From Osedax fenrisi (lineage: Eukaryota; Annelida; Polychaeta; Sabellida; Siboglinidae): a stretch of DNA of 64,000 nucleotides. The DNA is taken from assembly GCA_964019155.1 (NCBI GenBank), contig OZ025243.1, positions 84,207,083-84,271,082 of the forward strand. The letters run 5' to 3'. Below the pieces are notes generated by a model. That model worked only from the letters and a program-made list of their open reading frames with translations. It had not been told where the DNA came from and did no database searches. This document shows positions 39,060-50,330 of this stretch, in pieces. The position numbers were made by a program, and so were the translations under genes. The stretch's first letter is position 1. Every line of letters starts with the position of its first letter.

Positions 39060-40435
39060 CTATTTACCTTTACCTTTACCTATCCCATAGCATTTGGGTG
39101 CCGTAGGGGCGCAGTTGACTTCAATACAATACGTTTCCATCGGTCTCTATCCCGGGTCGCTTGCATCGCTTCTTCTATTCCAAGACTAGTCCATTCAACG
39201 ATAGTATCTTACCATTTGGTCCTTGGTCGTCTTCTTCTTCTTTTACCTTCAATGGATCCTTGCAAAATAGTATTAGACATAGAGTTTGATCGTGATACAT
39301 GACCAAACCACCTCAACTTCTTTGCAATGACCATCGCCAGTAATTCCGAGTTTTTGCCAATTTCTTTAAAAACTCGACTCCGTACCTCAATATTGGTTAT
39401 CTTGTCTCGGTATGATATGTTCATTAGCCTTCTTAAAAATCTCATTTCTAATGCTCTAATACGTCCTTGTAACTCCTTTGTTAGCGTCAACGTTTCGCAC
39501 AAATAGAGGAATATTGAGTTTACTAGCGATTGCATAAGTCGAATTTTTAGATTCATTTGAAGTGATTTGTCGTACCATATAACATTTAGTTTTGTTAATG
39601 TTGTTATTGTTTGACCTGTTCTAGCTATTATTTCAGATTTGGAACCTTTATCGTCTATAATTGCACCTAAGTATTTAAATTTTTCAACTATTTTGAGTGT
39701 ATCGTTGTTTATCTATATTTCGGATATGAATTTACCTTCAGAATTAGTCATAATTTGAGTTTTCGTAGTATTAATCTCCATTCCATATTTACGCGATGTA
39801 CTGTCAATCTTTTTTATTAGATTGGATATCTCGGATTCACTACCTGCTAGTCCGTCTATGTCATCCGCAAATTTTAGATTTGTAATTATTTTACCTCCGA
39901 TATTTACTGTACCTATATGCTTTGCTAATGCATCATTCATTATTTGTTCCAGCATGATGTTGAAGAGTGTGGGTGACAGTAAACAACCTTGTCTCACTCC
40001 AGTTGTTGTGTGGAACCATTCACCAATTTTTCCGTCAGAGTAAACATCACTTCCAGCTTTACTCTATAGACTTTGTATAGCTTCTATTAATTTTAAGTTG
40101 ATATTAAATCTTTTCATATATGACCACAATGCTTTATGCCAGACTCTATCGAATGCTTTTTTGAAGTCTATAAATACATGATATAGCGGTTTATTATGTT
40201 GGGCATATTTTTCCGATATGATTCTAAGGTTGAATATTTGTTCACTTGTACTTCGGACTTTTCGAAATCCAGCTTGTTCTTCGGAAATAAATTCTTCAGT
40301 AATGTGCTGTAGCCTGTGTAGAATTATCTTTAGCATACTTTTACTCGCGTGTGATATAAGGCTTATTGTCCTGTAGTTTTCACATTTCTGTTTGCTTCCT
40401 TTCGTATGTCCTATTACAATGACTTACATTATTCA
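39060..40435 (-). pseudogene. non-LTR retrotransposon, RT to C-terminus (LINE fragment 1)
   Basis: The minus strand reads CENYRTISLISHASKSMLKI, EEQAGFRKVRSTSEQIFNLR, DFKKAFDRVWH, GVRQGCLLSPTLFNIMLEQI, LKFADDIDGLAGSESE, GMEINTTKTQIM, FKYLGAI, LRRLMNISYRD, KKLRWFGHVSRSN, GKRRRRRPRTKW and RHPNAMG, then TAG (39082-39080). This spans RT motifs and the post-RT region. The catalytic box is FADD rather than YADD. All blocks are in one reading frame, broken only by in-frame stops at about 40066, 39715 and 39211. The 3' end carries (GGTAAA)n. The family is widespread in invertebrates; clade not assigned. The endonuclease half is missing. Confidence 0.88.
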
Positions 40436-40549
40436 CTATCGTCGGCAATTTACGTATCGAGTTAACCCAACTCTATTTACCTTAAATATAATACAAAATG
40501 GATAGTTTACATTATATAATATATGGGTTATAATAACATATATATCTAC

Positions 40550-41340
40550 ATTGTTACCTTGTGCCGTCGAGTAGAAACCGACCCCTGGCGACATACATGG
40601 TAGCTATTCTCCATCCCGCTATATTTCTATCATCTAGTCGGAGATTCATAATATCTTTAGAGAGATATTTTTTTATATTTTCTAGCCAAATTCAATGTGG
40701 TATATGTATCTTCCTCGCCGACCTTCCATTCTTCCCAGCATCATTTGCAATTCCATCATATCTGATCTAACGACGTGTCCGAAAACAAGATATGGCAGCA
40801 TTGACAATTCTGGATTCGAGCATTCTTTTAGGTTGTATTATGTCAATTATCTCAGTATTTCTCTTCCTATCTAACTAGGTAACTCCGAGTAGTTTACTCC
40901 AGCACAATAGTTCAAAAGCATCAATTATTTTCATATCTGCCTTTTTGATATTCCAGGTTTCTGCTATAAGCATAAAGGATACTTGGAAATACCAGTGTTT
41001 GTACAATTATCATTTTTGTCGTTAGTCCACTGCATCTGTCTTTGAATATACATTTCAGACTTCCCATGGCACATTTTCCCATTGCCAGCCTTCTTCGTAG
41101 CTACTTATCGGTAACTCAATCATTTGTAATTATAACTCACAGGAAGATACATTTATCAACGATTTAGATATTGTTATCATCTACTATTATATAGTCCAAT
41201 TTACCTAATTTACCAATTTACCTAGTCACCACCTTCGTTTTCTTGACATTTAAATATAATCCGGCTATTTCGCTTGCTCTTTTGACTTTTGTAATTAGCT
41301 CTGTGAGATTATCTACAATCCTTATTATGTATTATATAAA
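40550..41340 (-). pseudogene. LINE fragment 2, post-catalytic RT to C-terminus
   Basis: The minus strand, with frameshifts, reads IVDNLTELITKVKRASEIAG then LYLNVKKTKVVT (just after the catalytic box). It continues AMGKCAMGSLKCIF, TKMIIVQTLVFPSILY, GHVVRSDMMELQMMLGRMEG and DIMNLRLDDR, ending VARGRFLLDGTR. The protein differs clearly from LINE fragment 1, so it is another family. Truncated at its 5' side close to the element at 41372. Confidence 0.78.
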
Positions 41341-41371
41341 ATATACATATGTTATGTATATATCAGCGTAT

Positions 41372-41983
41372 ACTGTTAGAAATAAAGATTCTTTAGACTC
41401 GGATAAAGGGTTCAATAGATGACTATGTACGCAAACCCTATGTGGGGTTTTTTGGACACACATAATCTAAAGAACTCTTTCTGGATATTATTTATATAGG
41501 GTTCATTGGATTTGTAAATATATAAGAACCATTTTATTATTTAGAATTATAAATATATAAGAATATATGTTATATTTTTGGTTAATTATTATAATATTAA
41601 TAGAGTTTAAATTTATATTATAATAAAGTTTATTATATATTATAAAATATATAATAATATAATTTAGATATAGTATATTAATTCAAATATTATTCATTGA
41701 AAATTTTTCCCTATAAAGTAGTGATAGAAAAATATAATAATACTTATTATAAAATTCTCTCCATGGAGATATTTAGTAAAATGCGAAAGATTTATGCGTG
41801 GCTGATGAAAAACCAGAGTAATTTAAAAATGGAAAAATATATTTTCATTCATCATAAAATATTAAAAATTAAAATAGTAATTTAAATATTAATAATTAAT
41901 AATGATTCCAAAGAACCCCATGCCAATATCATGGGGATATTTGGAATATAATGCTCGTCCAAAGAACCCTTACTTCTAACAGT
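41372..41983. mobile_element. inverted-repeat DNA element, about 610 bp
   Basis: The left end is ACTGTTAGAAATAAAGATTC then TTTAGAC. The reverse complement of the right end is ACTGTTAGAAGTAAGGGTTC then TTTGGAC. Four differences in 27 bp are all A/G. The motif AAAGAAC/CAAAGAACCC recurs inside both ends. The small internal open frame has no recognised domain. Confidence 0.65.
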
Positions 41984-42046
41984 GTAATTGACAAACTTTT
42001 ACGTAATATATCTAGATCAAGCATAGGTATAAGGGTATCTATAAGG

Positions 42047-42053
<7 letters not shown>

Positions 42054-42088
<35 letters not shown>
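42054..42088. repeat. (TA)n microsatellite
   Basis: About 17 TA units followed by TA/TG/CA-rich sequence. Confidence 0.85.
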
Positions 42089-42093
<5 letters not shown>

Positions 42094-42439
42094 ATATAAC
42101 ATATACACATATATAACGTGTATATACGTATACGATATATACATATATGTAAATATATTCTCTTTACCCCTACACTATATATAGACTATATATAGTGTAA
42201 GGGTATATAGACTATATATAGACTATAGTCTATAGAGAATACACTTTACCCAGCTACTTGATCTATAGATGCATAGATATATAAGCATGGCCGAGTAAAT
42301 AATATATATATATATATATATATATAGCTATAGCTATCTAGCCAATAGACACGTGATCTAATCTTCGTACTATAGTGCTATATATAGCCACTGCGATAGA
42401 CAATCGTTAATGAGATTATACCTTAGCCCATTAGCTGAA

Positions 42440-42723
42440 GTTATTGTTTATCGTGTATACAGCGCGACCACTCTACAACAACAGGCGCCACCTAGCGTGT
42501 ACTAGCGCGCCCTAGCGGATAATAAAGCGGACAATAAGTTACGTAATCCGTAGGAGCGCATGCGCGAGACTATTACTGACCACAGCGGTGTGGGTCAGCG
42601 GTGTTGGTCAGTGGTGTTGGTCAGTGTGTACGCGTTACTACCGTCAGATGTCGCTATCGCATTAACGCTTCCGGTTTGCGGTTACCTTATCTCGAGCGCA
42701 GGTGGCGACACCGTAGCTCAGTT
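42440..42723 (+). promoter_or_regulatory. CpG-containing promoter-like region
   Basis: This is the only long GC-richer, CpG-containing stretch of its kind without conserved protein sequence. It includes GCGCATGCGC (42556-42565, an NRF-1-type palindrome), GGCGCCACCTAGCG and a second GCGCGCCCTAGCGG (both CTCF-like cores), AGGTGGCGAC, and a direct repeat of GGTGTTGGTCAGTG. It directly precedes a candidate first coding exon. The motif names are inferred from consensus memory. Confidence 0.45.
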
Positions 42724-42784
42724 ATGAACACACGGTCTAGGAAGCTGTTGGAGGTGTTCAGGATATCGGACGAAACAGTCTACG
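42724..42784 (+). CDS. candidate first coding exon, gene unidentified
   Basis: The ATG at 42724 begins 20 codons (MNTRSRKLLEVFRISDETVY) and one base, followed by a consensus-like donor GTTAGT (42785). Upstream there is a CpG-containing promoter-like stretch. The peptide is basic then acidic and matches no family I recognise. No phase-1 acceptor leading to a convincing second exon was found downstream; what follows is transposon debris, so the rest may lie beyond a long intron or be lost. An untranslated or spurious exon is possible. Confidence 0.4.
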
Positions 42785-43551
42785 GTTAGTGCAATCTTGC
42801 GCGCGTTATTCGTAGATTACATATATAAAGATCGTCGAATGATAAATTCATTGGTTTTCCGACGTATTTAATGAGTTACTTTACAATTTGCATGTATTAT
42901 AGTAGCTACTACCTACTAGTATCTACCTACTATCTAAAGGTATACCTACTGAAGTATTATACTAAGGGGAATCGCAGACTTGAGCCAATTGTCGCATAAA
43001 CTTATATTATATCTAAAATATTAATATTATATATTATGTTAGGTATACTATTAAATATGTAAAAACATGTTTAGAATATATTATAATTAATAAATAGGAC
43101 ACATTGTTTTTAAATTTTTTTACACATTTTTGCAGAAAAATGAATATTAAATAATATAAAATTTAAAAATAACTTATTTCACCAACAAATATACGGTGGC
43201 CAGACACATTTTAATTTATTAAAATCTTATATAATCCAGTTTATGAAATTAAACAATACGCCATAGTATATTTTACATTTATTAGTTGAAATATCGATAG
43301 TTAATATAAGTAAATATACAAATGTACAATACTTACAATTAATATAGGTATATAATAAACTAAACATACAATCAATATCACTATTATATACATATAATGA
43401 TATTGTTATTATTATTGTTATTTGATGGTGTAATTTCATCCCACCCAGGAACATATATGTAGATAATATATGTGTATAACACATATGATTATATATAACA
43501 TATGATATATATATGATATATGATATATATAGATGAAGTTTTCACATATAC

Positions 43552-43597
<46 letters not shown>

Positions 43598-43960
43598 GGC
43601 TCTAATGTCCCTTCTAATATCTCTTTCGAAGGTTAAGCTACGATGTTAAAATTATAGTTGTACTATGTATATATACATACGGTATACTGTTTTCAATCTT
43701 TTCTATAACGGGGAGGTGACATTTAATATATGCTTTGGCGGTGTTGATGGAATTATAAATTACATTCATTACTAACTAGCAACTTTATATATTTATTTTG
43801 AGTAAATCAATATTTATAAATATAATACATTGTATGCATAAGTAAGCATGCTATATTTTATTTTATAATTATAATTATAAAAACGTATACGTTACCAATG
43901 TGTTTCTATGGAATATATATATATATATATATGAGTAGTTTGTAAAAACTTAAGTTCTTC
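42785..43960. other. AT-rich region with (TA)n
   Basis: No coding signal. A (TA)n tract of about 20 units lies at 43552-43592. Confidence 0.45.
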
Positions 43961-44110
43961 TTAATGGGGTCACATCCCATTAAGGCAACTTGCCGAAATA
44001 TAGTAACTTTAAAATATTTGCTATCAAGTTGTAATGGGATACCCCCTTTAAAGTTACTATATTTCAGGCAAGTTGCCTGAAATACTTTTAGTGGGATAAC
44101 CCCTTTATAA
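43961..44110. mobile_element. compact foldback element
   Basis: The left arm (43966-44013: GGGGTCACATCCCATTAAGG, CAACTTGCCGAAATATAGTA, ACTTTAAA) and the right arm (44046-44104, reverse complement GGGGTTATCCCACT, GGCAACTTGCCTGAAATATA, GTAACTTTAAA) pair almost end to end. TTAA and TTATAA lie at the edges, suggesting a TTAA-type target. Confidence 0.7.
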
Positions 44111-44423
44111 TTCTAACTAAGAACGAACATCTTAACTTACATTTCTACATTTAAACCCATAGGAGCACATACTAATTAATATTCTTTTCGAATTAAACAA
44201 TACAAATATATATATTCACCTATACTACATTTTAATATAACAAATAATTACCAAAATATAGGTATACATGATATAGTAAATGACATAATAAATTTCATAA
44301 ATGTATACATACTAAATTAATATACTATCCTCTTAAGTTATTATATTGTGTTCTATATATATGTACTAAAATATATACCTATACTAAATGTATACATTTA
44401 GTATAGGTATCGAGGTATTTGAC

Positions 44424-44424
44424 C

Positions 44425-44460
<36 letters not shown>
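44424..44460. repeat. (TA)n microsatellite
   Basis: TA tract directly abutting the element at 44461. Confidence 0.9.
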
Positions 44461-44463
<3 letters not shown>

Positions 44464-44899
44464 TCAACTCTCGGTAATTCGGACTACTGATATGTCGGAC
44501 AAGTTTAGTTGGTTTGGTTGGATTTGTATCTAGATCCACGTTAAATTAATCGGATAAGTCGGATAAGTTTGATTGGATAAGTCGGAATTTTCTATAAGTC
44601 GGACACATATTATATTAATTTTATGATTTTTAAACTGGATAAATGGGACTTTTTATAAAATGTCAGACATTTTTAGTTTGAATAATGTATATTATAATTG
44701 TAGTAAGTAATATTATTGAATACCACATTTTATGTTATTGATTTTTTGCATAATTCCACATTTTGGTAACCGTTTAACTCATGCTGCGCATCTCATGTCT
44801 TATTTGCATGATATTATGAATCTCGTATAAATTGGACATCTCGCTAAGTCGGACAATTTTCCCGGTCCCTTGCGAGTCCGACTTATAGGGAGTTGACTG
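44461..44899. mobile_element. pogo/Tigger-like MITE, 439 bp
   Basis: The left end is CAGTCAACTCTCGGTAATTC then GGAC. The reverse complement of the right end is CAGTCAACTCCCTATAAGTC then GGAC. This gives 24-bp ends with about five mismatches. It is flanked by TA on both sides, the usual target of Tc1/mariner/pogo transposons, and CAGT-type ends are typical of pogo/Tigger. Internal GGATAAGTCGGA words repeat. No transposase is present. Confidence 0.78.
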
Positions 44900-45457
44900 T
44901 ATATATATATATTCAAAATATTTATGCATTTGTGCATTTAAAATATTATCGAATATTTTATTTAAATATTATTTATTTCTAATATATGTTTTTTATACTC
45001 TTTTATTTTTTTCATTTTATTTAATATTTAATCGGAACTATATTACTATTTTAAAGTTATTTCCACGTATAAATGTATTCAGATTTAATAGTAGGGTAAT
45101 ATTATTTTTAACAGTAGTTTATGTTTAGTAATATTACGATTAAGTTTTAATTATTACATACATTAACTTAACAACATCAACATTTAACATTTAACCTTTA
45201 TAGGAAATATTTATCTAATGTGTTTATATTATATAGTTATCAGAGATATAGGAGATGTGTTCTAACATAAAAGATTTATTATAAATGACATATAATTCAA
45301 TAGTATTAACAATACCTATAGGTATATATACACCAACTACATCATACATCAAAATAGAAATATCGTCAGAATTAAAATACAATTTTCAAAAGTAATAATA
45401 CTTATTTCAGATTTAACCATTGTGAGATATATAAAGTCATATGACTTGCATAAGTTA

Positions 45458-45459
<2 letters not shown>
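44900..45459. other. AT-rich intergenic sequence
   Basis: Nothing coding or structured seen. Confidence 0.4.
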
Positions 45460-45513
<54 letters not shown>

Positions 45514-45616
45514 TAACATCATTATTAATGTGTTAACAATATACTTATTTTAACATAGATATATTGACATCATTATTAATTTGTTAACAATATACTTATT
45601 TTAACATAGATATATT
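45460..45616. repeat. (TA)n followed by a 52-bp tandem duplication
   Basis: About 25 TA units (45460-45511) are followed by two copies of a unit beginning ACATCATTATTAAT and ending TTTTAACATAGATATATT. The copies differ at only one or two bases. Confidence 0.85.
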
Positions 45617-45737
45617 GGATATCGGATTACCTACGGAGCTAATTGCTGGGTTTTTTATATGGTTTATATTGATAAATCAAACACTCTTATATATAAGCTA
45701 AGTATGTTTTGCCCCCCCATGCAATATGTTATAATAA

Positions 45738-45780
<43 letters not shown>

Positions 45781-45949
45781 TATAATATATTGTCTTTGTT
45801 AATACACATTTTTGTTAAAGAATTTTACCAAAAATATGGGGGGGGGGGCTAATTATTTGTTGCCCCCCTCCATGAAATATGATAATATTTATGAGATATA
45901 ATTGTTATCTGGCTATATTCAGAATGAAATTATTCAATTATATATTAAA

Positions 45950-46660
45950 TATTTTACTGAATTATTAAATATTTTATTGATATATATATCAATGGTAATT
46001 TCTCGATTCAATGTGATGGAATTCAATATATACACGGAAGTGAGAAGGATATTTTGGAGGTTCGTTATTTGACATCATAACTAGAAATTAAAGAAATATA
46101 CATAGGAATATGCAATATTACTGAAGCTACAACTTGGGAAGGTAGGAACCTATAGAAACCTATAGAAACCTATAGGAACCTATAGGAACCTATAGAAAAT
46201 TTAATTTGATCTGAACTTGAATATCTTAACTGGCCTATTTCTAAATTAAGAAGACATGACGGTTCAGCTAATATTTCTGGTAAATGTAATGGTGTAATGA
46301 CTATAGAAAGCCATTATCTTTTTATGCACACTGTGGAGCTCATCCCACAAACTTAATAGCATATTCATTAGATAATAATATACATATAAGAAAAGCTTTG
46401 AGAGTGGTTCATGTTTAGGGATTAGTATATGAACAAACTATAAAATTCCGGAATGTATATAATACTAATAATAATAAAGTTAAGACAGTGACACCAATAT
46501 GCACAACAAGATGGACTGCGAAAATCATTTATTAAAACAACATTAAATCAATATAGAAGTTTAATCGATGCAATGAAAGAATATAAAGAATTAGATTATA
46601 TTACAAATGACCAAAAATATATTGAACATTTATTATTAAAAAATATGAATAGGTAAAATA
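45950..46660 (+). pseudogene. hAT/ZMYM1-like transposase pseudogene, first part
   Basis: Degenerate frames read KDILEVRYLTS, ELEYLNWPISKLRRHDGSAN, ISGKCNGVMTIE, SHYLFMHT and IKTTLNQYRSLIDAMKEYKE. The order fits the DUF4371/hAT family transposases related to zinc finger MYM-type protein 1, where xGxDGAxxMSGKxxGV is followed by a CxAHxLN block. Several stops and frameshifts are present. An 11-bp tandem repeat, GAACCTATAGA, five times (46146-46196), interrupts the coding frame. The C-terminal part appears at 48270-48800 beyond a LINE insertion. Confidence 0.7.
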
Positions 46661-46691
46661 TTTTTTTTATGAATATTTCAAGTTTGATATT

Positions 46692-47530
46692 TGAAAACTT
46701 GGATTTACTTACTTACTAAGTACCTTAACCGGTTGCCCGGGGTATATGGATAGCTGCAACACAAATTCTATTCCATCCGTCACGGTTCCGTGTAGTCTCT
46801 AGTAGTTGGTTCAGATCCATGTATGACCCCGCCCATTCCACTATGTTATCCATCCAGTTTTTTCGGGATCGTTTTCTTCTTCTATTACCTAAAACGCAAC
46901 CTTATGTGATATACAGTTTTATTCAGACTATCATAACGCATCGTGTGATCAAAATAAGACATTTTCCTTATCTTTATTTTTGATAGTAAGGTAAGGTACA
47001 TTTTTGAAAGGAGATACTCAATTTGACATATGCATTCAACAATTATTTGGTATACATCATAGTTTGTCTTTCTTTCTCTGTAGGTAATCCCTAGGATTCT
47101 TTTATAGGATGTATGCTCAAATGCAGTAATTCTTCTTTCCAGTCTTTCTGTTAGTGTCCAATTTCGCAGCCATAAAGTAGTAGATATAGACAATATTAGT
47201 GAGTTGTACAGTAGTATTTTCTTCTGTAGTGATATGTTTCGACACTTCCATATAGGTTATTAAGCGAACTAGCGTAGAGGTTGCTGTCGCTATTCTTATG
47301 TATTCTCTGTTTCACGTTTTCAATCTTTCGTTAGAGTCGCACCCAAGTATTTGAATTTATCTACTACTTCAAGAGGTTCATCGTTCATAGTTATCATTAT
47401 AACTTCAGCTGTCTCATTATTCTTAAATTATTTGACCAATATTTTCTTTTCTCGTAGCTAACCTACATACCATATATCGCTGATCACTTGCATAGTTTGT
47501 GTTTGAGTTTTTGCAGCTCTCAATCGGTAT
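46692..47530 (-). pseudogene. LINE fragment 3 inserted in the hAT pseudogene
   Basis: The minus strand reads ERRITAFEHTSYKRILGITY, RERKTNYDV and KIRKMSYFDHTMRYD, then in other frames NWMDNIVEWAGSYMD and IPRATG near the end. Upstream in other frames are a QKLKHKLCK-like stretch and KKILVK after the catalytic box. This is the post-RT C-terminal region of a non-LTR retrotransposon. A short (AAGT)n tail at 46692-46706 marks the 3' end. It is on the opposite strand to the host transposase. Confidence 0.72.
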
Positions 47531-48269
47531 ATTGTATTAATATATTGTATTTAATTGTATTAAATATTGCCTAGTTATATAGTTATTTGAACTATGCTGT
47601 CCATCTTTTGACTATTTCTGTAACATTCTTTAAATATTTCCATTTCTCTTTCCACAAAAATACTTTTTACGAAAGCTTGGATATGATATTCAAATATTTC
47701 ATTATACCAATAAATACTATTTAAGGTAACATTTATAAAAATATACTTTAAAGCATATATGATTATAATTATATATAATCATAATAATTATCAATAATAA
47801 ATAAACATAAATGATCAGATAATACAGTAAAGATTATTATAATTAAATTGAATAATGATAGAAACAATTTGCACTCATTCAACCAAGAGATAGAAACAAA
47901 AGTATTTTATATTTTATATATAGAATTTTTTATATTGATTCAAGCTTAATAAACTAATTGTATAAACATATTATATAAAACATATTATATAATACAAAAT
48001 AACTTATAATAAATGTTTATAATAAAATATTATAATAATTTATTTTTATTTTAAATATATCTAATTTAATTTTTAAGTATATCTAATTCAGAGAATAATA
48101 ATAATAAATATAATATAAATTATTATAAATATGTATGAGATGAATAGTAATGAAAATTCAAAATACTATGTATCTTGTCTAGATCAAATAATATAACTTA
48201 TTAATATTATGTTAATATAAGAATGTGATTAGATATGATCAGTTAATATATTAATATTCTGTATCATTA
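47531..48269. other. AT-rich sequence between LINE and hAT tail
   Basis: No recognisable coding blocks. It probably includes decayed middle parts of the hAT element. Confidence 0.4.
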
Positions 48270-48800
48270 ATATTTACATAATAAAATATACTGAGTTGTT
48301 TGATTCCATAATGATGAAAATTAAAACCAAATTTGATACTAAAGAAACATCATTTATAAATTAATATAAATTAAAGGAATCATTATTAAAAAATAATATA
48401 ATTTATGAAAAAGCGGTTTATTTTTTAGATTAATCTTATTAATCCTATTAATTTTAGTCTCTCTCTCTTTGCTACACTAAACATATGTGAATAAAAAATG
48501 TATGAAGAATTATCGATTGAAAGATTAAAGATGGAATTATCTATGTTCAAATCAATCAATATGTTTAATACCATAGACGAGGCAAACATATTCATGATGG
48601 AACAACCTTCTGAAATTCAAAAAATATTTCCCGGCATAATGGAATTGATCAAACTTTTATAAAAACTATATTTATATAATAATACATTTTGTAATGTTTT
48701 ATATTTATTTTCTAATATAATAGATTACTTGTAAAGTATTGTTATACAAATTACACATTATTAATAGCATATTAACATAGACCAAAGAGGTATCCTATAT
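48270..48800 (+). pseudogene. hAT/ZMYM1-like transposase pseudogene, C-terminal part
   Basis: The frame YEELSIERLKMELSMFKSIN, then FNTIDEANIFMMEQPSEIQK and IFPGIMELIKLL, corresponds to the region before the hAT dimerisation motif (hATC). The expected SxxERxFSxxxxxKxxxRxxM block is mostly lost afterwards. Separated from its upstream part by a LINE fragment. Confidence 0.62.
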
Positions 48801-48924
48801 TAATAAGATATTAATTAGTAATTATATTAATAAATAATAGGATATATAATATAAAATAAAAATAAATAGCCCCCCATAACAAATATCATTCCGACGCCTC
48901 TACCCGTAGGTATACCTACATATA

Positions 48925-49065
48925 ATAATAATAATAATAATAATATTTATTAGAAGAATTTTTATTTTTTTTCTGTTAAATTATAATGATATTTATATAA
49001 TATTTTCTTCTAAAGGGCTTCAAAATAATATGACTATTTTCTGTTGTTGTTGCCCATATATATAT
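48925..49065 (+). repeat. dispersed repeat with (AAT)n end, copy B
   Basis: (ATA)n, ATTTATTAGAAGAATTTTTA, TTTCTGTTAAATTATAATGA, ATATAATATTTTCTTCTAAA, GGGCTTCAAAATAATAT, then GTTGTTGTTGCCCAT. Same family as the copies at 4806 and 13238. Confidence 0.72.
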
Positions 49066-49299
49066 ATTTCCATGACTATCACATTATGTAAGCCAGGGGT
49101 TAATATATTTCCCGTTATCCGATTTGTTGACTTTTCAGTGTAAGCTGGATAGGATGGTTATGTCTGCGTGTCTGCGAATGTATTATATTTTCATTTATCT
49201 ATTATACTTAAATATCATTATAATACTTAAATACTTGATTTACCTATTCTAGTTGTAATTATATCTATAATTATTCATGTAAATCATTACGAACTATAA

Positions 49300-50330
49300 A
49301 GTAAATCCGAGTTCTCTGTCATTTTCCAAAGATTTTTTTAGAATATAGTCGAGGCAGATTATAAAAATAAATGGTGCTAGTTTGTCTCCCTGTAACACTC
49401 CGGTGGTAATCTCGAAGAAAGGTGTATCTCCGTCTGGTGAACGTACCATTGATAGAGTGTTATTAATAATATATAATAACTTATATATAATAACTTATTA
49501 TAGAGTATCATTATTGCACTAACTGTTTCTTCCGGTATCCGGATATATGCCATATTTTATAAGTATTTCTTTCATATTTTTGCGGTTTATTGTGTCAAAT
49601 ACTTTTGAAAAATCAATAAGAGGATTGTTAGTGGTAGGTTTTTATATTTCACTTCTTATAATATTCGTCTTAATGTCAGAATTTGTCCTGTCGTAGATCT
49701 ATTTTTACGGAAACTATTATGATTTCGCCTTAGAATTGGGTCAATTTCTAGTCTAATTCTGTTTAATAACATTAAGTTATATATTTTGGCGGATATTGCT
49801 GTTATTGTCATTCCTCTGTAGTTTTTAGTGATGGATAGGTTTCCTTTCTTTGGAAAAGGAAGAATACACCCATCTATCCATCTTGCTATAGGTTCTTGGA
49901 AATATACATGATTACAGGATTCAAGTAAGAGTTCTTTGAAATATTCTAATTTACAAACTTCTGCTGGTATTTCGTTTAATCCAACTGCTTTTCAATATGA
50001 TATATTTTGTGTGGCTTTTATCACTTCTTCTTTTGTGAAGGGACCAGTTTTTATTTCAAGTTTATTGAATTGAGTTGAATTTTCGCTATCTATTTCTGAA
50101 TGGATATTCTTGTCTAGTAGCTCTTTAAAATGAATATGCCAAAGTTTGATTCGTTCTTTATCACTATAGCAACCTTAGTTGTTTTCAGTTTAATTTTATT
50201 GGATTTATTCCTTCCGCTGACTTCGTTTATTGTTTTCCAAGCTAGTTCATATTTCTTATTTGTAGCGGCTGTTTGAATTTCATTTATCTTTTTATATAGT
50301 TCTTATATTCTAGCTCGAAAGGACAAAATC
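49300..50330 (-). pseudogene. LINE fragment 4, reverse transcriptase N-terminal half
   Basis: The minus strand with frameshifts reads FNKLEIKTGPFTKEEVIKAT, FPKKGNLSITKNYRGMTITA, AKIYNLMLLNRIR, PILRRNHNSFRKNRSTTGQI, SMVRSPDGDTPFFEITTGVL then QGDKLAPFIFIICLDYILK. This covers RT motifs up to just before the catalytic YADD box. The GVLQGDxLAPFIF signature sets it apart from LINE fragments 1-3 and relates it to the fragment at 59560-60240. Confidence 0.8.
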
